Below are positions 40,801-49,489 of a stretch of DNA of 64,000 nt, piece after piece; the stretch's first letter is position 1; every line of letters starts with the position of its first letter. The stretch spans positions 14,721,565 to 14,785,564 of the forward strand of contig OX328107.1 of NCBI GenBank assembly GCA_946811185.2, given 5' to 3'. Position numbers and translations under genes: made by a program. Under the pieces are notes generated by a model. It ran no database searches. It was given only the letters and a program-made list of their open reading frames with translations, and had not been told where the DNA came from. The stretch is from Hippopus hippopus (lineage: Eukaryota > Mollusca > Bivalvia > Cardiida > Cardiidae).

Positions 40801-43800
40801 TTACAATAACTCTCTTGGTGTATACAGAGCGAAACGTTTTTGTTTGTGGTTTGTGGTTCTATCTCTGTGTCTTTTAATTCTACAATCATACTGAATTTTG
40901 ATTTCTATTGTGCGATCCAAAGCACATTTTGAATATGTATCGAAATTCACCACCTGCTTTGTATTGTAATCCAGAGTAATCCCCTTTACTTTACATTTGC
41001 TTATCTCTTCTCCATCTTTTGTTTTCATTTTGTAAGCATAATTCTTAGGCCCAAGTCCTCTGAATTGAGTAATTTTACAAGTAGGCTCTTCATCAGTCCA
41101 TTTTCCTAACCGGCTGTTGATAATGGGAGGGTTCCATAATTCAGGGTCATGAATTTACATACAACTATCTGTATCAAAATACAGAACTCTATCTTTTAAC
41201 TTTTCAAGAACGCTGTACAATTCCAACCTTGCATAAGCTGTTACGTAAGACCCTACTACCACATTGGCTGTAGCGTGGGTATCAATATGTTACAACTTTG
41301 ATTCATAGTTAACCAAGATGAATGGACAGTCCTCGTCAAAGATTTCTACATGCTTTACAATGAAATTGGGATTGGTGACTAATTCAAAATATTTAGACGG
41401 GTCACTGATGTATTCCGTCTGGGACATTTTTTCACGCTGAGCTAATTTTCCCCAAAGACAGTTCAACATAATCTTAGCAAATGACCTTCTCCCAGGATTT
41501 TTTTGAATACAACTTGGATCCGCCTTCTCATATTCACAAACGAACTGATCTTTTTCTGACTCTGATTGACACCAATCTGGATAACCACTGGCTTCTTGCT
41601 TAATTTTCAAGAAATTGTCCACATAATGTTTAAAGAACTGATCTGACACAGAATTGAAATGCCAAATTTCATACACTTGCAATAATCGATAACCGCAGTC
41701 AAGAGCTTTGAATAATTCAAAAGTAACCCAAGTTCCGACCAAAGCCCTCTCTTCTTCACCATGGCTACAAATGCTTGAACTTTCTTCTGCACATATCATA
41801 CAGAGTGGAAACATCATTTTGTTGTTACAGTGAACTGGGAGAACGGGGTGAAACAAATCAGTTGGAGGCAAAACTTTGCATTTGATTAACCCCTCATATT
41901 GTCGAATATTGTTCATGTCAATATTCTCAGCAGACAAAATTTCTGGCTGACCTACAGGATAGGATTTGTGTTTACAAACATAAGGGTACAGAGAACAGAT
42001 ATCAATGTACTTGATTTCCTTCTTGCTTTTTTCATCAACATCATAACCAATTTTTATTGCATTACATCTTCCCCCAGACAAACCATCCCTCGGATCGATA
42101 GGGTCCCAATGTGGATATAACTTTTCAATGAGTTTTTTGTACTCTTTATCCTTCATCTTAGCATCGAAATCGTGCTCCCAAATGTACACTACATTATAAC
42201 CCATTTTTTCGATATCTGCTATACGTTCAAAAGTACGTTCGTACAATTCAGACATGGGTTCCCCATTAATAGGATTGATCTGTTTTCGATCTGTATAGCA
42301 TACAGGACAACCATGATACAAATCCCCAAGAAATTCATAAACAGTGTTTGATTGACGGTGAAAACCATCTACACTATATCTCCCGATTTGAACTTCCCCA
42401 CCATTTTTTGCATGCTGGATATTAATACCTTTTTCCTGGGCTACGCTTTGAACCCAGCGTATCGCTTTCATAGAAAAGCGACGTCTGGATGAGTCTTTGC
42501 TTGAAATGATAGCTATTTGATTTTCTGGCAAATATTTGCTTCGCCAGACCTTGTTACAGGCGTCTGCAATGGTAATCGCCTCTAAAAATGGACAAATGCC
42601 ACCCTGTTCAATAAACAGCTTTCTGAATTCAGCACACCCTCGTCTAAGGATATTAACATCTGACCTACAGTACAATTCCATCTCCTTCTGAAAATTGAAT
42701 TCCTCACCCTTTTGAACTTTGTCATTATACCAAACTATGAATTTTGACCTAGCCTCTTCAGGCATTGAGTCGGGTTTGTAATAAGACATATCCAAGTAAG
42801 GGCCAATGTAACTCCAAAATTCATCTGTATTTGCCCAGTGAGGAAAGTAACCTTTTTTCATTTCTTGAAGACCAAATGTGGCTGGAAATTTTGCCAAACC
42901 AAAGCTCATGAAATTGAAAGAATCGATCAGACGCACACCATTCACTTCTAACTTCATAATATTGTTTCCATTCATGATCAATTTTGGAAGTTTTAACCCA
43001 ACTTTGACAATATAGTCAAGAATGAACTGGCCGTCATAACCTTTGAAATTATGGGCAATAGCCGTGACTCCTTTATGATGTTTTGAAAAGAGCCACTTGC
43101 AAAATTGACTCAAAGTTTCTTCACCTTGAAAAATAACTTCCCTACCCTCTTCAAATTCACTACATGTAGAACAATGAAAATCAAGTGATTTATCGATACA
43201 ATCACCACATGCTCTGTGTGCAATACAATAATTCGGGATGTGTACCCCGTGTCTTGTTTGCATTCAAAATCAAAGAAAATGAACTGTGGTTTTTTGACTA
43301 CAGAAGAACTCGTCTCGTCATTGCTGTCATGGTTCAACTTACATTGGTAAGGCTGAATATAGCATCGATGAGAAAAGTTAACAATTCTCTTACAGATATG
43401 ACACCTTTTCTTTCCATTGCAAACATGATTTTTCTTTCTGACAAGATATTGCACACCACATTTCGAACAGAGTTTCACTAATTCACAAATGGATTTCTTT
43501 TCTTTACCTTGAACAATTCTGTGATTTCCAAAGCATACAGCACTAAAAAATCGTCTACAGCAATAACTGCAAACATATTCTTTGAATTCTGATGGACATT
43601 TTCCTTTGCGGTAATAACCTTTGCAGATATTTGAACAAACATGACTTTCCCGCTGAGAGTAACCCACATCACAGAACTCACAATAATATGCACAACAAAA
43701 AAAACCTTCGATAGATTTGATGTAGTCATAATGGTTTTGATGAAAGTAAAAATGTATGATCTTACAATTGGTTTTCACTTCTGGATGTTCAAATATCTTT

Positions 43801-44660
43801 CCCGTTTTGGAATGTTGATCGTGAACTTTAATGACATAGCCTTTTTCATACAAGAATGCTTGAATTTTTTTGTATTCGTCAATTCCTACAGGCTGTGTTG
43901 GTGAAACTCCAGCTTCATTCAACAATTTCTCAGCTTCAGTCTTTTGAAGAGGACGGTTTGAACGACGAATACGATCCCATTTCCTATTCCATTCTTCGTT
44001 GTTTTCACGTTTATTGTAGCAAATTCCCACAACAACGGCTCTTGCAAAACATAGTTGGTCATGATTGTCAATTTGAATAATGGATTTTTTCTTCTTGGCA
44101 AAAACCTTTGAATCTAATTCTGATACTTTGTATTTCTTTTTTCCGCCACCACATGGAGGTATTGTATGTGTAATGTCAAATGTCATGAATCCATCGTTCA
44201 AGACGAAATCTGTATTCCATTGTAAAACTCGTTCAATTTCATTCAACATAGTTTCACCTTGCAACTGTTCTGTAATTAAAAAGGGAATATGGATCCCCAT
44301 TTCCAACGAAGGATGATTGATGCTAATTCTAATCATGTCCGTCGGGTTAGCATTTAACTTTCGAATGATTTCATGGGTAACATCGTCAAATAATCCAAGC
44401 AGTCTCTGAGGTGATAATTCTTCAAATTTCTTAAAACTCGCCGTCAGCACATGTGATTCTGTTCTAAATTTTCTTGACTTCTTATTACCCCTTTCTGTTA
44501 AATCATATAGACTTTTCATGTCTAAGGTAGAGTTGATACTTTCATCGTCACTGTCACTTTCTTCTTTCAACGGTCTAGTTTTTTTCTTTTTTGTTGGTGG
44601 AAATACCTCATCGTCACTTTCGCTGTCTGAATAGGTTATTATTCTTTTTCTTTTACCCAT
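40801..44660 (-). pseudogene. protein-primed type B DNA polymerase, broken
   Basis: About 1285 codons. The frame 44660-43110 has an acidic/basic N-terminus (nuclear-localisation-like KKKKTR), then an N-terminal domain with many CxxC pairs (zinc fingers, about residues 320-445) and exonuclease motif I FFDFEC (D near 463). After a frame change at the C4 run 43245-43248 the frame 43263-41290 has further exonuclease motifs, palm motif A DICSLYP (near residue 420) and motif B KIMLNCLWGK (near 598). A TAA stop at 41290 precedes motif C YFDTDS (about 41165-41182), and a second TAA lies at 41155-41157. The end is at 40801. Type B polymerases with TPR inserts replicate Polintons from protein primers. 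Dead as read. Confidence 0.92.
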
Positions 44661-44716
44661 CGTTTTAGCTCTGTGTGAAAAGACAATAATGCAGGAAGTG
44701 AGAAAAAACTAACAAT

Positions 44717-44751
44717 TTATATAACCTCTCCGTTGCAACAGTGTATAAATA
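44717..44751. promoter_or_regulatory. divergent promoter pair of polymerase and zinc-knuckle gene
   Basis: TATATAA faces the polymerase (minus strand, 44717-44723, 57 bases from its start) and TATAAATA faces the plus-strand gene (44744-44751, 70 bases from its start). The 160-base spacer thus drives both directions. Confidence 0.6.
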
Positions 44752-44819
44752 GAGACGGCGGTTGTGAAAATCTAATCATTCTTCTGCTCAATCTCAGACA
44801 GTACATTTGATAAAAGAAT

Positions 44820-45662
44820 ATGAGCGAGTTCAAGCTGCAAAATACATCACCACTTAGAAAGAGGGTGCATCTGTATGTTAATCCATACAGCCACGATTAT
44901 GAGGTCAGCAATATTCCATCAAAGTATCATGTTAAACATAACGGAAACTACGTGGGATCATTTTTATCCCACCAACATTTAGAAGAAAAAGATGTTTACC
45001 GTACTACCAGATACAGAGTTTTGGATCAAGCGACGGTCGACAAACGATATGGGGTGAATGGTGAGAGAACAAATATTTGTTTTACATGCAACGAAGCAGG
45101 ACATTGGGCCAAAGAATGTCCAAAAAAAGAAAATCAGACAGGAACAATTGTTTTTGTCTACGTGAATCCACACAGTCATGACATCGAAATTTCACCATCG
45201 TTTTACAACGGTGTCAGTCTCCAACATATGAAATTCGTCGGGACACTAAATTCATTCTGCAGTGAAAATACATGGAAAAAAAGTTCACCACAAGCTACAT
45301 CATCCATTGAAACTCAGACCGTAGATATACAGTCCGACACAACAGATATCAGCGATTCAGAAATCTGTAAAATAGCAGATGATTTAGAGACAATACGAAA
45401 AAATCTGCACAAACAAAATCTCATAGATTCCACAAAAAACGAATTTTCTGCAGAACCGGGTTGTTCGTACGGAGAGGAAAAACAGCAAAACAACGAAAAG
45501 AAGAAAAAACGGGTAACAAAGAACTGTTTCTTTTGCAAATCAACAAAACACGAGGATAAAATCTGCCCAGATATGGTATTAAAAACCAATGAAAGGAGAA
45601 GAAAACGTAAAACCAAATGTGAATCTGACATTCCGAAGAAAAAAAGGAAACATACTGAGTGA
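44820..45662 (+). CDS. two-zinc-knuckle protein with internal duplication
   Basis: 280 residues. Two CCHC knuckles with exact C-x2-C-x4-H-x4-C spacing (starting CFTC near residue 87 and CFFC near 238) are like retroviral nucleocapsid knuckles. A motif YVNPxSHD-x-E occurs twice (about residues 19-29 and 113-123), each with flanking beta-like residues, showing an internal repeat of about 94 residues. The C-terminus is strongly basic (ERRRKRKTK, PKKKRKH), probably nuclear. Transcribed divergently from polymerase. AATAAA at 45802-45807 could end it. Likely a nucleic-acid-binding replication or packaging factor; the family is not recognised. Confidence 0.75.
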   Translation: MSEFKLQNTSPLRKRVHLYVNPYSHDYEVSNIPSKYHVKHNGNYVGSFLSHQHLEEKDVYRTTRYRVLDQATVDKRYGVNGERTNICFTCNEAGHWAKECPKKENQTGTIVFVYVNPHSHDIEISPSFYNGVSLQHMKFVGTLNSFCSENTWKKSSPQATSSIETQTVDIQSDTTDISDSEICKIADDLETIRKNLHKQNLIDSTKNEFSAEPGCSYGEEKQQNNEKKKKRVTKNCFFCKSTKHEDKICPDMVLKTNERRRKRKTKCESDIPKKKRKHTE

Positions 45663-45669
45663 AAAAGAT

Positions 45670-45810
45670 TTCAACACAATATTGAATTTAAACAAAAAAG
45701 ACTGACTTGATTTTTCATTCATTTTTTGTCTTTACAGTTCATTCATTTTTTGTCTTTACAGTTTATGACTTGATTTTTCATTGTACATAAGTTCTTTTGA
45801 AAATAAAAAA
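45670..45810 (+). terminator. 3' region of zinc-knuckle gene with repeats and AATAAA
   Basis: Two tandem copies of ttcattcattttttgtcttt-acag (45715-45765), then AATAAA at 45802-45807. A closely related phrase lies downstream of the protease gene (minus strand, 31560-31625), so it is a shared 3' motif of the non-stem-loop genes. Confidence 0.5.
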
Positions 45811-45911
45811 AAAACATAAAATAATTACTTCTTACTTTTGACTTTTTCTAGTTTTAACTTTTTTACTTTTGACCATTTTGAAGAAAGAAAGATCTTTTCT
45901 TGGAGATGGTT

Positions 45912-45927
45912 AGCCCTGAAAAGGGCT
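45912..45927 (-). terminator. histone-like 3' stem-loop with best downstream element
   Basis: AGCCCT-TTTC-AGGGCT on the minus strand, 32 nt after the stop of the 45960 gene. It is followed by AACCATCT and CCAAGAAAAGATC (45902-45890), close to the CAAGAAAGA type of histone downstream element. Confidence 0.75.
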
Positions 45928-45959
45928 TTTTAAAAAGGATTTCACAACAACATCGAGGT

Positions 45960-46166
45960 CTACGACTCTTCTAGCCGATCCACTGGGATGATTTCACACC
46001 CACAGTATTCACAGCAAATCGTTGAACCTTCATCATCATCGTAAAATCCTTCATCTAGATCTGGACAGTTATGTTTCTGTCCAAGATACTCCAGGATAGC
46101 GAAACATTTCCCACAGTCTATCTGACACCTGCTTGCGCAGTGGGGGCAGACAAGAATTCGAACCAT
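45960..46166 (-). CDS. 68-residue cysteine-rich zinc-ribbon-like protein
   Basis: Start at 46166 (MVRILVCPHC) rather than 46202, because a TATA box lies at 46208-46214. Four cysteine pairs: CPHC, CQIDCGKC, CCEYC and CGC, separated by an acidic DLDEGFYDDDEG stretch, suggest two metal sites around an acidic loop. It has an E2F/AP-1 promoter and a histone-like stem-loop like the left-end accessory genes. Unknown function. The acidic plus Cys layout recalls viral pocket- or E3-binding proteins, but no LxCxE is present. Confidence 0.65.
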   Translation of the reverse strand: MVRILVCPHCASRCQIDCGKCFAILEYLGQKHNCPDLDEGFYDDDEGSTICCEYCGCEIIPVDRLEES

Positions 46167-46207
46167 CCTGAGCAAATATGATTTTTTATGTAAAAATATC
46201 ACCGGTT

Positions 46208-46274
46208 TTTTATAGCTTTACAGGAGGATTGACCTACTTGACTCATGATGTCATTTCTCCTATGTTTTTCCCGC
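46208..46274 (-). promoter_or_regulatory. promoter of the 68-residue gene: TATA, AP-1/CRE-like, E2F
   Basis: TATAAAA (46208-46214), TGACTCA (46239-46245) abutting TGATGTCA (46246-46253, one change from CRE), TTTCCCGC (46267-46274). Very similar to the left-end promoters although 16 kb away. Confidence 0.75.
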
Positions 46275-46369
46275 GTCGGCGTTTCATTAACATTGTCCGA
46301 TTGAATCGATAGTTATATCGGTGTTTTTTCACCACTCCTAATTCAGTGTCACACAGTACAATCCTGGTG

Positions 46370-46422
46370 TTTCCCGCCAGGTCCGCGCTCTTAAATTTTC
46401 AATCCTCTGTAAACGTATAAAA
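46370..46422 (+). promoter_or_regulatory. promoter of the plus-strand coiled-coil gene: E2F and TATA
   Basis: TTTCCCGCC (46370-46378) and TATAAAA (46416-46422), followed by a leader (acgttatttccacacattca) nearly identical to those of the minus-strand genes near 29553 and 31251. It stands back-to-back with the promoter at 46208-46274. Confidence 0.75.
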
Positions 46423-46532
46423 CCCGACGTTATTTCCACACATTCATCATTTCTTCGATTCTCAGCTAACGATCACTTCGAAAGCAGTATCAATATTCGG
46501 AAGCAGTATCAATATTCGGAAGCAGTTTCAAT

Positions 46533-47128
46533 ATGGAGTACAACTTAGATGAAATCAACTTGGACGATTTCCTACCAGTGGAAAACAATGGAGACGTTCT
46601 TTCATCAGTTATAAATTCGACAATCATCAATCCATCGACGGTGTTGGACAACATTTATGAAGAGGTGAAACAGTTAAATTCAAAACAAGATTCCGTGATG
46701 GCTCGGATCTTAGAACAACTGGAGACTTTAAACAAGCATTTGGAGGAGATTAAAACTTTAAACACAAACAGCGAACAGCTCAGTAGAAATATTGAGACAC
46801 TACGCCAACAGAGTCAGCGCATTTCACCAGTTCCTGTGAAGATCCCTGTGGAGTTTGACTTTGATAAAACCAATCTTCACAAGTTGGTGGACTCTACCGT
46901 TTTGTTGTGAACAAAAATCAGCCAAAGGAAAAAAAACCAAGAACAACAAAACCAAGAAAAACAACAAAACGGAAATCAGAGGAAGACGATAGCCATCTTC
47001 ACAAGAAACAGCGAGTTGATCAAAAGAGACCTACACCGATAATGACAGGCCAGGGCAAATACGGGAAAAACATTGATAATCTCGATGACCTCATAATCCC
47101 GAAAAAGCCAAAGAAAAGCTGTCAGTAG
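46533..47128 (+). CDS. acidic coiled-coil protein with basic tail in second frame
   Basis: Frame 1 (46533-46910, 125 residues) starts with an acidic DEINLDDFLP stretch and has a long heptad coiled coil (about 45-95). It stops at 46908-46910. A second frame opens there without an ATG (46907-47128, 73 codons) and is strongly basic (PRTTKPRKTTKRK, KKQRV nuclear signals). The two parts probably belonged to one protein of about 197 residues, linked by a frame change at the GTTTTG run near 46899-46904, by splicing, or by recoding. Two histone-like stem-loops follow. Confidence 0.6.
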
Positions 47129-47154
47129 AGAAAAAACAATCTCCAAAACAAAAA

Positions 47155-47497
47155 CAGCCCTTTTCAGGGCTAACCCAACAGTCCTTTTCAGGACTAACCA
47201 TTTACCACGAAAGTTCTATCTTTCTTCAAATTGTCAATCTTCTTTTCTCTCAGAAGAGTTACACTCCAAAGAGTAAAAACTCAGAAAAAAGTCTAAGTCC
47301 AACTCAGTGCTCAGGCTTTTAGAGAGAGAAATCATCCATAGGTGAAGAAAAACTAAGTTCAACTCAGTGATATAGGGATAAATTCCTCAGGGTAGGCAAC
47401 CTGGGCTCTGTAGGGTAGGTAGCGTAGGGCTGTACAGGGTAGGTAGCGTGGGACGCGGCGGATCGGCCGCGTCCCTACGCTACCTACCAATACTACT
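47155..47497 (-). repeat. Polinton right terminal inverted repeat
   Basis: Inverse of 28692-29100, lacking the extra 80-bp tandem copy. Outer hairpin at 47438-47488. Confidence 0.92.
47156..47195 (+). terminator. two histone-like stem-loops at right TIR
   Basis: AGCCCT-TTTC-AGGGCT (47156-47171, 27 nt after the stop at 47128) and AGTCCT-TTTC-AGGACT (47180-47195), followed by AACCA and CACGAAAGTTC. Mirror of the left end, in the sense of the plus-strand gene. Confidence 0.7.
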
Positions 47498-47503
47498 CAC
47501 AAA

Positions 47504-48850
47504 GACTTACGCTGTCTTTCAACTCAGGAGCTGGATCGTCGTATTGAGTTTAGAAGCATGTTACGTTGAAATGCAAAAATGGCAAAATATCGCTTTATAA
47601 TTGCAATGTAATTTTTTTTGTTCATAGTTGTGAGGAATAATCATTATGTAGGTCATCTGATACGGTTCACACTTCAAAATATCGAGTGTATATGTTTTAC
47701 AAAGGTTTTTGGAGACTCCAAGTATTGACTTTCCAGAAATCGTAGTCGCTGACGGAAGTTTGTTGGATTAAACGTCTTCAACAAACGATTAACCACCAAA
47801 AGAACCACAAGATTAATGTGCACTGGCATCCCAGACATTCCGTGCGACAACCTTCAACTGCATATCTATTCATTAACATGTCAAAAAATTATGCTTTTGG
47901 TGCTTACCCAGCAAAATTTTAGGGCGCGGCCATGTTTTTACCTTGAGCGGGTACGTTCAATTGACAGGAGCAGTAATGTTGATCAGGAGCAAGAACGCAA
48001 GGTCTCTCCAGGGTGATAATGTACCCAGCAAAGACCAGACTGCATTTTCTGTGTACTCTAATCTTAATCTAGATCTAGAATCTAATCTGACCATAAAAAC
48101 TTCAATGGTCATCTATCGAAAGGATAGTGGTAAAGAAAGTATAAAGAGTGTTACATACCCTTCCCGACGAGGGTAAAAGTCTGCTGACCAGTGCACTTTC
48201 CTTATTTAAAACATGTGTAATGATGTATGAATTTTTGGGTGCTTTTCCAAAACTCGCGAGTCAGTTTTGTCTTCTTTGAAACTTCTTTTGTACCATAAAG
48301 ACTCTTTTTTCCCGCAATGTTTAACATGGTTATTAAATAAAGATTTACACGTATAATCCTTCTCGGCTGGCATAATGATGCGAAGGGTAAACAAAGAATG
48401 TGGACTTAGGTCTCATGATAATACGGCTTCTTTCCATTTAGCGTGGGGTATGGAACGGGGTTCCGTAATAGAATTTCTGGTTTCCAGTAGATGATTTGAA
48501 AGCAACTCGAGTAGTTTTCTATCACTAGATAAGCATTTGAGTAAAACTATGAATCAAATATTATGAAGAAAATATCGGCAACAATTTAGTGCCAATTTCT
48601 GCAACTAAGTAAAGAGTCATGTACCCCGTTTCACACCTCTATGTGTCCGCCTTTTTCAAGGCTACTTTATAAAGTGTGTGAAGTCACATTCATTTGGAAA
48701 ATTTGAAAGACAATTTCACTCCCTTGGACTCCAGGGCATGATCAGACAAACGAAAGGTAAGTAAAGTTTTGTTTTTTTTTCTGTAAAATCGATCTTATTT
48801 TGAATCCTACTTTTAACATGCGACCGGTGTAATGTTGTTAAATGACCCCC
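47504..48850. other. no recognisable gene
   Basis: Right flank of the Polinton. Non-coding; short frames only. Confidence 0.45.
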
Positions 48851-48878
48851 ATTGAAAATGACCCCCCCCCCCCCCCTT

Positions 48879-49010
48879 GGTCATTATTTTATAGAGAATA
48901 GTGACTCCCCGCACATACCATTATGATTGGAGGGTCATAATATTTTGACTCCACCACACGTAGAAAAATGACCCACACAGAGAATAGTGACCCCCTATAA
49001 AATAATGACC
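48879..49010. repeat. inverted repeat with C16 tract
   Basis: ggtcattattttatag (48879-48894) and its inverse (48995-49010), with agagaatagtgac also duplicated directly. A C16 run (48861-48876) precedes it. Small foldback of unknown origin. Confidence 0.5.
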
Positions 49011-49489
49011 CCCTAACCCAGACCCTAACCCTTCTAAGGTACACTTACAACATAATTATCCCCACCAATAGGCATCGTCGGAGAATATAGTAATGGCACC
49101 CGTCCGTGCGTGCGCCCGTACCTTCAACATTTTTTTTCTTTTGAGACCGAAACTCTTCATTCATTATTGGACGGAATTGATTCAGACTTTCAGGGATTAC
49201 TAGTTGCCTAGTTGTTCAGAAAGAGAAAAAAAATTACTCCCCCTGTTTGGGAGTCATGGACCTTTGTCACCTTTTTCACACACACCCACACACACACTAT
49301 AAATAGTATCATTGCTTCTAGTGACGATCATTTTTGGTAAAGCTTTTCACATGTAAATTCAAAATATGAACAATAACATTCATTTAATTTTCTCACGTAA
49401 GTACCGAGGTTTTTTTTTCTTTGTAAATGAATGGATTCCCCTGAACAGTTGACTTGTCAGACATTCCATCATTTTACTACAAGAGGGTC

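Larger units (their letters stand above)
28692..47497. mobile_element. Maverick/Polinton (adintovirus-like) element, full length
   Basis: 18.8 kb. It begins AGTAGTATTGGTAGG and ends with the inverse, with a perfect 6-bp target duplication CACAAA (28686-28691 and 47498-47503), as expected for Polintons. Terminal inverted repeats extend about 400 bp on the left and 340 bp on the right, the left having an extra tandem copy of an 80-bp segment. Contents: small terminal genes, protease, major and minor capsid, integrase, virion proteins, ATPase, unknown genes and type B polymerase on the minus strand; a zinc-knuckle gene and a coiled-coil/basic gene on the plus strand. Many genes carry single frame breaks and the polymerase has two stops, so this copy appears recently inactivated (or the assembly has indel errors). 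No non-Polinton insertion is seen inside. Confidence 0.96.

Noticed and set aside
49001..49032. Interstitial telomere-like CCCTAACCC
   Set aside because: Only two imperfect units in a CCCTA-rich repeat; not a telomeric array.
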